64,000 nucleotides of DNA from Clostridia bacterium. Lineage in GTDB: Bacteria; Bacillota; Clostridia; Oscillospirales; QAKW01. The stretch is taken from positions 28,201 through 92,200 of the forward strand of contig JAFTZM010000005.1 in assembly GCA_017464525.1 (NCBI GenBank). Reading direction: 5' to 3'. Both the position numbers and the translations under genes were made by a program. The notes under the pieces were generated by a model, which was not told where the DNA came from, searched no databases, and saw only the letters and a program-made list of their open reading frames with translations. Shown piece by piece: positions 44,515 to 53,933 of the stretch (the first letter of the stretch is position 1; each line of letters opens with the position of its first letter).

Positions 44515-45246
44515 ATGAAAAGATGGATGATTTTGTTTTTGGCGATTTTGTTATTGCTTTCGGGCTGCTCAAAAGAATCGGAGGTCCCGGATCTCTCGGC
44601 AGAAAATTTTGATAATTCCGGTGAGAAAACCGTTGTTTATCGGGGAGATCAGGATTTTACACTTTCTTTTACGGTAGACGGTACGCAGCAGATCGAAAAC
44701 GGAACCTATTGGTTTTATGAGCTTTCCGATCAATATGAACGGGATTGGTCTGATCCCTTTTTTACTTACGACAGAAAAAAGCAGGAACTGAACGGTTCTA
44801 AAGCCTACGATAAATTAAAAAACTGTTTCGCTACCAATGGGAATTGGCCCCTTTTTCTGAATCCGGTTCATACGGAATATACAGAATCAAACCAGAATCG
44901 GGTAGATGGGAAGCTTCTTGATTTGGCAAATAAACAGTTCGCTGATGATGTAACTTGCATTGTGAGTGATATCTGGAGCTGTGATATGGACGGCGATGGC
45001 GGCGAAGAAACGATCTTTAAAGCAAGCGACTCTCAAAGCGGTACGATCATTATTGCCTATGCAAACGGAGAAAATTGCCAGGGTCTGTACGCAGGAAACG
45101 TCGAAAAACTGACACCTATGGTTTGCGACCTGAATGGGGACGGTACCTGGTCATTGCTTTTGTATAAAAAAGGAGATTATGAAAGCTTTACCTCTTTTGA
45201 TTATACCGGCGGGAATTTTACCAAATGCTATGAGATCATATTTTAA
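44515..45246 (+). CDS. Lipoprotein with Asp-rich calcium-loop motifs, function unknown
   Basis: 243 aa. A signal peptide with lipobox LSGC (Cys about 18) predicts a membrane-tethered outer protein. Two loops, DMDGDGGEE (near 158) and DLNGDGTW (near 204), look like EF-hand/VCBS-type calcium-binding turns, suggesting an integrin-like repeat fold. The family is not recognised. GGAG lies before the ATG. A strong terminator follows directly, so it is not part of the sigma factor operon. Confidence 0.65.
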   Translation: MKRWMILFLAILLLLSGCSKESEVPDLSAENFDNSGEKTVVYRGDQDFTLSFTVDGTQQIENGTYWFYELSDQYERDWSDPFFTYDRKKQELNGSKAYDKLKNCFATNGNWPLFLNPVHTEYTESNQNRVDGKLLDLANKQFADDVTCIVSDIWSCDMDGDGGEETIFKASDSQSGTIIIAYANGENCQGLYAGNVEKLTPMVCDLNGDGTWSLLLYKKGDYESFTSFDYTGGNFTKCYEIIF

Positions 45247-45272
45247 CGGTGCAGAATTCTGCACCGTTTTTT
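45245..45272 (+). terminator. Terminator of the lipoprotein gene
   Basis: AACGGTGCAGA and TCTGCACCGTT meet at an AT centre and are followed by TTTT. Confidence 0.8.
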
Positions 45273-45341
45273 CGTTTTTCTTGAAATTATTGTGATAATA
45301 TGGTACTCTTTATTTATGAAGCCCAAAAAGGAGTAATCACA

Positions 45342-45881
45342 ATGAAAAAAGTTGAACTAAAAGCAAGGTTTAACAGTTTTTATAATACGACCTATCCTCA
45401 GGCAATGGCTTACTGCATGGCGAAGACGGGAGATTTTGTTAACAGCGAGGATCTGCTTGCCGATTCCTATTATGCCATCTATAAAAGGTTTTTAAAGGAT
45501 AAAAACGACGAAATTCAGGAGCCGGAGAAGTATCTGTATACGGTTTTGAAAAACCGTATTGCAAAATACTGGAAAAAACATAGCAAGGAGCTTCAGGTCT
45601 CTGTTTCTTCCGATGATGATTCCTTATTTGAAAGTGTACTGGAAACAGAATTTGATCTCACTGCAGAGACAGCAATTAAACAGATGCTGGTGCAGGATAT
45701 TCTGGAGTACGTTTCTTCACAGCCGGCACCCATGCGGCGTGCTTTTGCGATGCATTTTTACTTAGGAATGACTATTGATGAGACGGCAGCCGAGTTGAAG
45801 GTTCCGGTTACTACCGCCAGAAACTATATATACCGTATGCTGCAGAGAGTAAAAGATAATTTTCTGGAAGATTATGAATAA
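45342..45881 (+). CDS. ECF-like RNA polymerase sigma factor
   Basis: 179 aa from ATG 45342 (AAAGGAG upstream). Region 2: FNTTYPQAMAYCMAKTGDFVNSEDLLADSYYAIYKRF and YLYTVLKNRIAKYWKKH. Region 4: MRRAFAMHFYLGMTIDETAAELKVPVTTARNYIYRMLQRVKDNF, a clear sigma-70 region 4 helix-turn-helix. It is followed 13 nt later by the giant membrane protein whose cytoplasmic N-terminus may hold it, as anti-sigma factors do. A possible promoter is TTGAAA-17-TACTCT at about 45279-45307, which may also be autoregulated. Confidence 0.82.
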   Translation: MKKVELKARFNSFYNTTYPQAMAYCMAKTGDFVNSEDLLADSYYAIYKRFLKDKNDEIQEPEKYLYTVLKNRIAKYWKKHSKELQVSVSSDDDSLFESVLETEFDLTAETAIKQMLVQDILEYVSSQPAPMRRAFAMHFYLGMTIDETAAELKVPVTTARNYIYRMLQRVKDNFLEDYE

Positions 45882-45894
45882 AGGAGTGTAGGCA

Positions 45895-48800
45895 ATGAAA
45901 TTCAATGAAATATTTGATTTGAATAAAGAGGCGATGCTTCCGAATGCAGAGCGTGTGCGTAAACGTGTGTTGAACCGTCGTCAAAGGTTGATCAATACGG
46001 TGATTGCCTGCGCCTCTGCTTGTGCAGTTTTTGCTGTGGCTTTAGTTATAGTGTTTCTCATGATGGGGCGAGAGGTAGCGGAGCCTGAAAAGATCGTGAC
46101 CGGTACGGTCAATATCATTGAATCTGTTTCTGCTTCTGCGCAAAGCGAGATCGGCATGAAAATAGATTCTTCTTTGAAGATCACTACCACCGAAGATGTA
46201 TCGGAAACTGAATTAAAGGCTCGCCTTTCGGTGACGCCGGAATCAGATTATTCCATTCGTAAAACCAGTTCTTGTAACTATGAATTGAAATTTTCTGATA
46301 AATTAGAGGAAAATACCTTATACAATCTTCAGGCGATCTATAACGGCAAAACTGTTTATCGGTGGGCTTTTCAAACGGAAACGGCCTTTTCGATCACCAA
46401 TGTTTCTCCGGAAAATGAAACTCATGTAGCGGCAGATACCGCTATAGAAGTGACCTTTTCCCATGCCGATGTTACGGGATTTGAGGAGGCTTTTGAAATC
46501 AGCCCCGCATTGAATGGCACCTTTGAACATTATGGCCGCACCTGGGCCTTTATTCCCGGCTCTCCTATGGAGCCCGCTACTTTATATACGGTTACGATTA
46601 AAAAAGAGGTGACCGGGCCGGACGGCTTGCGGCTTGAAGACGATCACGTTTTTTCCTTTACGATCTCGCCGGAGGGATCTTATGCCTATTTGATCTACCA
46701 GCAAAATGAGGCCGCCGATACATTCCTTGTGAATGAGGCGCCCATTGCGGCGATCTGCTATGAAAATATCGATGTTTCTGCTGCAACGGTTCATGTCTAT
46801 CGGTTTGATGATAGTACGGCTTATATCGATGCATACAAAAAATATGTACGAAACGGTGAAGTATCTGCCGAGATCATGGCTCTTGCAGGGGAGACGTATC
46901 AGAAATTCAATACAACTCCTGCTTTGACAACGGATTATAATGCAGTCTATTCTTATGCGGCCTTCATTAATTATCCGGAGCCGCTTCCTCTTGGCTATTA
47001 TTTTGCCGAGATCCAGCTGGGCGGCCGTAAAATGTATCAATTGCTGGAAAGCACCACCCTTTCTGTTTATACGATCACCAGTAACGGCGACTATACTGTC
47101 TGGGTGAACGACACCGAAACCGGAGAGGCTGTTTCCGGTGCGTCAGTGAGTCTGGAAGGCTTCAAGGATGGGAAAACAAGTGCACATGGAATCGTGACCT
47201 TTGAAAATGCAGAGAAGTCTTTGGAAGGCCGTGTTCTGACAGTCGAAAACGGGGATTACCCCTATGTTGCCGTATTAAACGGCGGTTCTGTTGATAGCGA
47301 TCTGGCACTGCATAATAACTACTATTCCTATATTTCTACAAGCAGCAAACTATATAAACCCGGCGATACTGTAAAGGCTTTCGGCGTTATTCTCCCTCGG
47401 AAAAGCGGCGTAAAGATTCCTTCGCAAATTACATTGCAATGTGACTTTATAGATGAAGAATATACGGTAGAGGTATCCGGAAACGGATCTTTTCGCTTGG
47501 ATATTCCTTTAAATAATACGGCAGTTTCTTATGGAAGTATTTATTTAAAACTGAAAGAAACAGAACTGACTTCGGCTTATTTTTCTGTAGCAGATTATGA
47601 ACTGCCCACCTATCAGGTAACGGTTACTACTGATAAGCTGGCCTATAAAGCGGGGGAACCCGTTTCAGCTACTGCACAGGTGACCTACATGGATGGGACT
47701 CCCGCTGCCGGAGTATTGGTATCCTCGGATAATGGTACCGTCAAGGGATACACCGATGAGAACGGAAGTCTCAGCGGTGCTGTGATTGCCGAGCTTTATA
47801 ATAGTGAATACTATGCTGATGCCAATCATCCGGAGGTTCATAGCCTTTCTTTCAGCATTGAGGATGGGACCGATGCGTACTATGGAGACAGCGCAGAATT
47901 TATGGTATTCGGAAGCAACTACTTCTTAGACGGAGATTATGCAGACAGTGTGCTGACAGTGAAAGCGAACTGGATCGATATGAGTAAGACCGAGCAGGCA
48001 GATGTCGACAAAATATTCCAGGAAGCTTACGAGAAGGACCGTTATGCCGGTGCGGTTGCATCTGTTGATCTGGTGGGTGAGCTGCATGAGCTGACCTATG
48101 AAAAGGTTCCTAACGGAACTACCTATGATGCAATTAACAAAAGGGTGGTTTATTCCTGGATCTATGAACAAAAGGATGAGGTCGTGCGTACCTTTGACCT
48201 AGCTGTTACAGAAGGAACAGGTCGCGTTGAAATTCCGGAAAAGCCCGATGAAAATTGCAGCTACTATGTGGTTCTGCGGCCTTCAAATGCGGAAGATGCT
48301 GCTGTGATCAAGGTTTACCTGACCGATTATAACTATATCGGCGGTGGGGAACAAACCTATAATATGGTGGCGGATAAGAGCTTGGCAGATATCGGAGAGT
48401 CGGTTGAATTGCTGGTGCGCAGCGGAAGTAATAACGAGGCCATCAACAGCGGAAGCGTGCTCTATACCGTTGTTAGCGGGGAGATCGTGGAGACTTTTCA
48501 CAGTGTATTGGCACGTACTTCATTGAAATTTAAAAAGGAGTATGCACCGGATATTATAATTTATGGAGCATATTTTGATGGAAAACACGTTTATTCCCTT
48601 GGGAATGAACTCGTGGATTATGATCTTGAGAACTCCAGATTGCAGATTGAAATGGAAAAGGATCAGCAGCAATATCAGCCCGGCGACAAAGTAACCCTTG
48701 ATTTTACCGTAACAGATCAGGATGGTGCTCCTGTTTCGGCAGTGCTGAATATTTCCGTTCTGGATCGGGCTTTGTATTTGATCAGCGGGGAATTTGACGA

Positions 48801-50748
48801 TCCGTTGTATCAGTTGTATGGAAGCCGATGCTATGGTTCTGAGGTATATACAACCTGCTCTCACCGTGAATTTATGCGCGGCGAGCCGCTCTATGGCGAA
48901 GGTGGCGGAGGCGGCGACGCTTGGCGGGATGATTTTGAAGATATGCCCTTCTTCGATATGATCCGTACCGATTCACATGGAAAGGCAACGGTAACCTTTG
49001 CGCTGCCGGATTCCATTACTGAGTGGAAGGTGATCGCCCGTGCGTTCACCGAGGAGGTGGAGGCCGGAATGGAAAGCTTTGCACTTCGTTCTACCCAGGA
49101 TTTCTTCACGCAGGTATCCATGAGTGATGACTTAAAGGTGACGGATGATTTTACCGTTGCAGTAAAAGGAGAAGGCCTGAAGGCAAGTGCAGGAGCAGTA
49201 TGCAAATTTACTGTCGGCTTGACCGATAGGGACGGAAACGAGATCAAAACACTTACTGCAGAAGCGGAAAAATCCAAATATGCCTATTTGAACTTCGGTT
49301 CTCTGGATGCAGGGGTTTACACTGTGTATATTCAAACAGAGTGTGGAGACCTGAAGGATAGCCTTATTAAAACCTTTTCCGTCGTGGAGTCACAGGCAAC
49401 GGTATGGATCCATAATCAGCAGCCCATAGAAGACAGCCTTTCATTGAGTATTGCGCCAAAGCGGGGAAATGTTACCCTTACCGTTGTGGATGAGCAGCAA
49501 GCCTTCTGGCAGAAGGCCATGGCACGGTTGAGAAGCAGCGCCGGCGATCGGGTCGATCAGGTTCTGGGGCAATATCTCTCTGATCAGTTTTATAGTACCG
49601 GGGTATGGAATGATACAGAAAAGCTGGATCATTCTGTGATCCGTTCATATATGGATTATGATGGGGTTCGCCTGATGCCGGATTCTGATGCGTCGGATCT
49701 GCGTGTGACGGCCAAATTGGCTGCAGTAGCAGCGGAATTCTGCGATAAGGAGAGTTTGCGCTGGAGCTTTGAACAATACATGAATAATCGCTATGCCGCC
49801 CGGATCGATGTGATCAGCGCTTATTTCGGTCTTGCTGCTTTGGGAGAGCCTGTGCTGGCTGATCTGCAGGTACTCTATGCAACTCAAAGTGATCTTACGG
49901 CGGAAGAGGCGGCCTATCTTGCTCTTGCATTTGCCTATAGTGGCGATTATACAACGGCACGATATATTTTTGATGCGCAGCTAAAGCCCCTTCTTGTTAT
50001 TGATGGGGAGAAGACCTATTTTGCGATTGAAGGGGATGTGGATGAAGATATTACCGGTTGCTGCACACTTCTCAGCAATCGGTTAAGCCTGGAATACAGC
50101 GAAGGTCTGATTAACTTTATTTTGGAAACAGATACAGAATATACGCTTTTGAATCTGGAATTGATTTCTTATTTGAATGATCATGTTTCTGAAACAACAG
50201 GCACAAATACCGTAACCGTATCTACCGGCGACGGGCGCAATGAGTCTTATGCTTATCAGAAGATGGGGGCTTTGGTTTTGACCCTTTCTCCCGAGCAGGC
50301 ATCAAGTGTTCGTATCATGAGTGTTGAAGGGAATTCTGTTGCCAGCTATGCTTATCACGGAAGTGTGGATGAACTGCAGCAGCTTGGCTCAAAGATTTCC
50401 ATGGGAGCTGAAATTCCCACCTCGGTGCAGTTGGGAAAAACTTCTGTGATCACTCTTCATGTGGATATCCCGGCCGATTTTGAACTTCCGTCTCTGGATT
50501 TGACTTTGCCCGCCGGGCTGCGCTTTGAAAGCGGTACCGTTCAAACAAAGGATTATGAATATTCTGTTTGGAATGAATATAACTCTGATGTGATCCATGC
50601 CCCCTTAATGTATGGCAGCAATACTGTTATATTAGAGGTGCGGGGCGCAATGCCGGGGAGCTATGAATTGGAGCCCATTACCATCACAAATTCTGCGGAT
50701 AATCGCTTTATGACCACTGATTCTGTGCAGATTACGGTAGCAGAATAA
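45895..50748 (+). CDS. Giant alpha-2-macroglobulin-like membrane protein, possible anti-sigma
   Basis: 1617 aa. About 32 basic cytoplasmic residues, one membrane helix (33-57), then a long extracellular chain of Ig/macroglobulin-like domains: a Big-type domain near 165-265, TVWVNDTETGEAVSGASVSLEGF, YKPGDTVKAFGVILPRKSGV and YKAGEPVSATAQVTYMDG (MG2/MG3-type), a glycine-rich bait-like stretch GEGGGGGDAWRDDF near 1002, then the A2M core TVTFALPDSITEWKVIARAF. Where family members have the thioester CxEQ, near 1211, this reads SSAGDRVDQVLGQYL, so no thioester can form. It is co-transcribed with the sigma factor. Likely an envelope sensor or protease trap; the anti-sigma role is inferred from the position. 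Confidence 0.75.
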   Translation: MKFNEIFDLNKEAMLPNAERVRKRVLNRRQRLINTVIACASACAVFAVALVIVFLMMGREVAEPEKIVTGTVNIIESVSASAQSEIGMKIDSSLKITTTEDVSETELKARLSVTPESDYSIRKTSSCNYELKFSDKLEENTLYNLQAIYNGKTVYRWAFQTETAFSITNVSPENETHVAADTAIEVTFSHADVTGFEEAFEISPALNGTFEHYGRTWAFIPGSPMEPATLYTVTIKKEVTGPDGLRLEDDHVFSFTISPEGSYAYLIYQQNEAADTFLVNEAPIAAICYENIDVSAATVHVYRFDDSTAYIDAYKKYVRNGEVSAEIMALAGETYQKFNTTPALTTDYNAVYSYAAFINYPEPLPLGYYFAEIQLGGRKMYQLLESTTLSVYTITSNGDYTVWVNDTETGEAVSGASVSLEGFKDGKTSAHGIVTFENAEKSLEGRVLTVENGDYPYVAVLNGGSVDSDLALHNNYYSYISTSSKLYKPGDTVKAFGVILPRKSGVKIPSQITLQCDFIDEEYTVEVSGNGSFRLDIPLNNTAVSYGSIYLKLKETELTSAYFSVADYELPTYQVTVTTDKLAYKAGEPVSATAQVTYMDGTPAAGVLVSSDNGTVKGYTDENGSLSGAVIAELYNSEYYADANHPEVHSLSFSIEDGTDAYYGDSAEFMVFGSNYFLDGDYADSVLTVKANWIDMSKTEQADVDKIFQEAYEKDRYAGAVASVDLVGELHELTYEKVPNGTTYDAINKRVVYSWIYEQKDEVVRTFDLAVTEGTGRVEIPEKPDENCSYYVVLRPSNAEDAAVIKVYLTDYNYIGGGEQTYNMVADKSLADIGESVELLVRSGSNNEAINSGSVLYTVVSGEIVETFHSVLARTSLKFKKEYAPDIIIYGAYFDGKHVYSLGNELVDYDLENSRLQIEMEKDQQQYQPGDKVTLDFTVTDQDGAPVSAVLNISVLDRALYLISGEFDDPLYQLYGSRCYGSEVYTTCSHREFMRGEPLYGEGGGGGDAWRDDFEDMPFFDMIRTDSHGKATVTFALPDSITEWKVIARAFTEEVEAGMESFALRSTQDFFTQVSMSDDLKVTDDFTVAVKGEGLKASAGAVCKFTVGLTDRDGNEIKTLTAEAEKSKYAYLNFGSLDAGVYTVYIQTECGDLKDSLIKTFSVVESQATVWIHNQQPIEDSLSLSIAPKRGNVTLTVVDEQQAFWQKAMARLRSSAGDRVDQVLGQYLSDQFYSTGVWNDTEKLDHSVIRSYMDYDGVRLMPDSDASDLRVTAKLAAVAAEFCDKESLRWSFEQYMNNRYAARIDVISAYFGLAALGEPVLADLQVLYATQSDLTAEEAAYLALAFAYSGDYTTARYIFDAQLKPLLVIDGEKTYFAIEGDVDEDITGCCTLLSNRLSLEYSEGLINFILETDTEYTLLNLELISYLNDHVSETTGTNTVTVSTGDGRNESYAYQKMGALVLTLSPEQASSVRIMSVEGNSVASYAYHGSVDELQQLGSKISMGAEIPTSVQLGKTSVITLHVDIPADFELPSLDLTLPAGLRFESGTVQTKDYEYSVWNEYNSDVIHAPLMYGSNTVILEVRGAMPGSYELEPITITNSADNRFMTTDSVQITVAE

Positions 50749-50756
50749 GAAAACAC

Positions 50757-50785
50757 TTGACAAACAGTTAAAATAACGCTAAAAT
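50757..50785 (+). promoter_or_regulatory. tyrS promoter
   Basis: TTGACA (50757-50762), 17 nt, TAAAAT (50780-50785), upstream of the T-box leader. Confidence 0.78.
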
Positions 50786-50794
50786 AATCGATAA

Positions 50795-51060
50795 AGGCCA
50801 TGAAGGGAAGAAGTAACATAATACCGCTGTGCAGAGAGTCGCCGGTTGGTGCAAGGCGAACAGGCAGGTCTGTGTGAATACATCCCGGAGCCCTTGCGCT
50901 GAATGCAGCAGTAGGTGCAGGCGGGTTCCCTCCGTTAAAGGGGTGAAGTAGGAAACTACTTGCTGAGGGGTGATTTGTGAAGATCACCTGATGCAGAGGT
51001 GGTACCGCAAAGAATTTTTGCCCTCTGCTCCCCCTAAGGGAGCAGAGGGCTTTTGTTTTG
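50795..51060 (+). promoter_or_regulatory. T-box riboswitch (tyrosine specific)
   Basis: The 326-bp gap before tyrS holds a classic T-box leader. Stem I has the AGAGAGTC S-turn region, and the specifier loop GAATACATC has codon TAC at 50879-50881. The T-box motif GCAGAGGTGGTACCGC, with its TGGT at 51000-51003, pairs with the uncharged tRNA-Tyr end. The terminator CCCTCTGCTCCC/GGGAGCAGAGGG with a T-rich tail is at 51021-51060. Uncharged tRNA-Tyr should switch tyrS on. Confidence 0.93.
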
Positions 51061-51074
51061 AAAAGGAGAATGAT

Positions 51075-52295
51075 ATGCAGATTTATGAAGAGTTGGTTGC
51101 CCGGGGTCTGATCGCTCAGGTGACCGATGAGGATGAGATCCGTGATTTGATCAATAATGGGAAGGCGACCTTTTATATTGGATTTGATCCCACTGCAGAC
51201 AGCCTTCATGTGGGCCATTTTATGGCCCTTTGCCTGATGAAGCGTCTGCAGATGGCAGGCAACCGCCCCATCGCGCTGATCGGTGGCGGTACCGCTATGA
51301 TCGGCGATCCCTCCGGTCGTACGGATATGCGCTCTATGATGACCAAAGAGACGATCCAGCATAATTGTGATTGCTTTAAAAAGCAGATGGAACGTTTTAT
51401 TGAATTCGGCGAAGGCAAAGCCCAGATGGTCAATAATGCCGATTGGTTGCTGGACCTGAATTATGTGGACGTTCTGCGCGAGGTGGGCGCTTGCTTCTCT
51501 GTTAACAATATGCTGCGTGCAGAATGTTACAAGCAGAGAATGGAGAAAGGCCTTTCTTTCTTAGAGTTCAACTATATGATCATGCAATCTTATGATTTCT
51601 ATCATCTGTTCCAGAATTATGGCTGTAATATGCAGTTCGGCGGGAACGACCAGTGGAGCAATATGCTGGGTGGCACCGAGCTGATCCGCCGTAAGCTGGG
51701 CAAGGATGCTCATGCAATGACCATTACTCTGCTTTTGACCAGCGAAGGGAAAAAGATGGGTAAGACCGCCGGCGGGGCTGTTTGGCTGGATCCTAATAAG
51801 ACCTCTCCCTTTGATTTTTATCAGTATTGGCGCAATGTGGATGATGCGGATGTGCTGAAATGTATCCGTATGCTGACCTTCTTGCCCTTGGAGCAGATCG
51901 ATGAAATGGATTCCTGGGAAGGTAGTCAGTTAAACAAAGCCAAAGAGATCCTCGCCTATGAGCTGACAAAGCTGGTCCATGGGGAAGAAGAGGCAAAGAA
52001 GGCAGAGGATAGCGCCAAGGCACTTTTTGGCTCTGGAAGTGCAGAGAATATGCCCACCTATCATGTGGTTTCTGATGATTATACCGAAGGTACGGTTGAT
52101 GTAATTTCTCTGCTGGTAAAGAGCGGTCTGGTTCCCTCCCGGTCCGAGGGACGCCGGGCAATTGAGCAAGGCGGTGTCAGCGTAGACGGTGATAAGATCA
52201 CCGATCTGAAGCAATCCTATACAAAGGATCAGATCAATGCCGGTCTTGTTCTGAAACGTGGCAAGAAGAAATTTGTTCGTATCGTAGGGGAATAA
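51075..52295 (+). CDS. tyrS: Tyrosyl-tRNA synthetase
   Basis: 406 aa from ATG 51075 (AAAAGGAG upstream); earlier in-frame codons lie in the T-box terminator. The class I motif HIGH reads HVGHF in FDPTADSLHVGHF, the tyrosine pocket is NNADWLLDLNYVDVLREVG and QFGGNDQWSNMLGG, the KMSKS loop reads KKMGKTAGG, and the S4-like C-terminal domain is at LVKSGLVPSRSEGRRAIEQGGV. It charges tRNA-Tyr. Its stop overlaps the ybaK start (TAATG). Confidence 0.97.
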   Translation: MQIYEELVARGLIAQVTDEDEIRDLINNGKATFYIGFDPTADSLHVGHFMALCLMKRLQMAGNRPIALIGGGTAMIGDPSGRTDMRSMMTKETIQHNCDCFKKQMERFIEFGEGKAQMVNNADWLLDLNYVDVLREVGACFSVNNMLRAECYKQRMEKGLSFLEFNYMIMQSYDFYHLFQNYGCNMQFGGNDQWSNMLGGTELIRRKLGKDAHAMTITLLLTSEGKKMGKTAGGAVWLDPNKTSPFDFYQYWRNVDDADVLKCIRMLTFLPLEQIDEMDSWEGSQLNKAKEILAYELTKLVHGEEEAKKAEDSAKALFGSGSAENMPTYHVVSDDYTEGTVDVISLLVKSGLVPSRSEGRRAIEQGGVSVDGDKITDLKQSYTKDQINAGLVLKRGKKKFVRIVGE

Positions 52296-52771
52296 TGGCA
52301 AAGGATACAAAAACCAATGCAATGCGAATTCTGGAGCAGAAAGGAATCGATTTCAGGGTAAATCTTTATTCCTGCGAAGAATTTGTGGATGCAATTCATA
52401 TTGCGGATATGCTTGGGCAGGAGTATGAGAATTCTTTTAAAACCTTAGTTGCGGTGGGCAAGAGCGGATCCCATTATGTATTCGTGGTTCCCATTGCCGA
52501 GGAATTAGACCTGAAAAAGGCGGCCAGATCTGTTGGAGAAAAGGCTGTAGAGCTGATCCATGTGAAGGAGCTTTTTGCTTTGACCGGATATATCCGCGGA
52601 GGGTGCACACCCATCGGGATGAAAAAACAGTTTGCAACTGTAGTGGATGAAACGGCTCAGCTTTTTGATGAGATCATTATCAGCGGAGGGCGGATCGGCG
52701 CGCAGATCCTGATGGATCCTATGGATCTTGAAAGGGTCATTCCCTGCAAATTCGAAGATATAACAGTATAA
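52295..52771 (+). CDS. ybaK: Cys-tRNA(Pro) deacylase (YbaK/EbsC)
   Basis: 158 aa, normal size. TNAMRILEQKGIDFRVNLY, FKTLVAVGKSGSHYVFVVPIAEELDLKKAARSVGEKAVELI, GYIRGGCTPIGMKK and IIISGGRIGAQILMDP are the family motifs; the conserved Lys, Gly-rich loop and Thr of the active site are present. It hydrolyses Cys mischarged on tRNA-Pro. Translationally coupled to tyrS, so it shares the tyrosine T-box control, an unusual link for a proline-tRNA editing enzyme. Confidence 0.93.
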   Translation: MAKDTKTNAMRILEQKGIDFRVNLYSCEEFVDAIHIADMLGQEYENSFKTLVAVGKSGSHYVFVVPIAEELDLKKAARSVGEKAVELIHVKELFALTGYIRGGCTPIGMKKQFATVVDETAQLFDEIIISGGRIGAQILMDPMDLERVIPCKFEDITV

Positions 52772-52801
52772 AAAATCGGTGCAAAATGCACCGATTTTTT
52801 T
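52771..52801. terminator. Terminator between ybaK and trmD
   Basis: AAATCGGTGCA and TGCACCGATTT with flanking A and T runs; serves both convergent genes. Confidence 0.82.
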
Positions 52802-53933
52802 ACTCTTTGATCATTTGTTGATAGTCCAACATTTTAAAGCCTAACCGATAGTAGATCTTCTTTGCAGTTTTATTGTCTGCAGTAACTTCCAGACGATAGC
52901 GGCTTACATCCTCTCCGTAAAGATCAAATATCTCCCGCAACGCTTTATCTGCCAGCTTATGCCCTCGGAAATCCGGGGAAACAAATACTTCCTCGATCCA
53001 AACTGTCAAGCCGCCCGCTTCGTTGGAATATGTATGGCTCAGCAGGCAGTAGCCGGCGGTTTTACGCTCGAATTGAATGATATATGCATTTACATATGGA
53101 TCACCGTTGATGATCTGCTGAAAGGTTTTTTCAAAATACCCTTTCGGCACTTCATGAAGTACGCCGGGGGTATGATAAAAACTATCCATCATCTCAATCA
53201 AGATGTCATGATCCTCTTGAGTGACAAAGCGAAGCCGTTTATTGTCGGGCACCGGCCTTCGGATCAGATCCGGCCTCATCTTTTTAGTGAGTTTGATAGA
53301 TTCTTCGTTTTTCCACTTTTCGATAAGTCGATGATTGCCGTCGGTCAGCACGGTGGGAACTTCTTTTTCCATCCAGCTGCGGGGTTGGGTATATTGCGGG
53401 TGCTCTAATAGGCCATTGTAATGACTTTCGTTTTCATAGGAGCTTTCCTCGGCTAATACACCCGGCAGCATTCTGGAAATACAGTCGATCAAAACACAAG
53501 CGGGAAGCTCGCCGCCGGTCAGCACATAATCACCAATGGAAATTTCTTCATCTACAATCTCATCTAATACCCGTTGGTCAATGCCTTCATAATGCCCGCA
53601 AAGAACTGCGAGGTGGGGAAGGGTGCTTAATTCTTTTGCTTTCTTTTGATTCAGAACGGTTCCTCTGGGCGAAACATAAACCACATAAGGCTTTGGCTTG
53701 TTTTTTTGAACGATATCCTGATAACAATCATAAATGGGTTGGCAGCGCATTACCATGCCGCCGCCCCCTCCAAATGGATAGTCGTCCACACGCCGGTGCT
53801 TATCCTGGGTGTATTCCCGAATATCCACGCAATCAACAGAAATGATATCTTTTTTTCTTGCCCTGCCGATGATGCTTTCGTTTAGAACACGGTCAACCAT
53901 TGCAGGAAACAAGGTCATAACAGTAAATTTCAT
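52800..53933 (-). CDS. trmD: tRNA (guanine-37-N1)-methyltransferase fused to a GNAT acetyltransferase domain
   Basis: 377 aa, against about 245 for ordinary TrmD. Residues 1-230 are complete TrmD: DDYPFGGGGGMVM, VVYVSPRG, the knot LCGHYEGIDQRVLDE with the catalytic Asp, and EISIGDYVLTGGELPA. From about 233 a GNAT domain follows: LRFVTQEDHDILIEMM, EEVFVSPDFRGHKLADKAL (acetyl-CoA loop RxxxxA) and VTADNKTAKKIYYRLGF. The first makes m1G37 in tRNA using SAM. The GNAT partner's substrate is unknown. Overlaps rimM by 4 bp. Confidence 0.93.
   Translation of the reverse strand: MKFTVMTLFPAMVDRVLNESIIGRARKKDIISVDCVDIREYTQDKHRRVDDYPFGGGGGMVMRCQPIYDCYQDIVQKNKPKPYVVYVSPRGTVLNQKKAKELSTLPHLAVLCGHYEGIDQRVLDEIVDEEISIGDYVLTGGELPACVLIDCISRMLPGVLAEESSYENESHYNGLLEHPQYTQPRSWMEKEVPTVLTDGNHRLIEKWKNEESIKLTKKMRPDLIRRPVPDNKRLRFVTQEDHDILIEMMDSFYHTPGVLHEVPKGYFEKTFQQIINGDPYVNAYIIQFERKTAGYCLLSHTYSNEAGGLTVWIEEVFVSPDFRGHKLADKALREIFDLYGEDVSRYRLEVTADNKTAKKIYYRLGFKMLDYQQMIKE

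Noticed and set aside
49527..49620. Thioester site in the A2M-like protein
   Set aside because: The aligned segment lacks the CxEQ motif.
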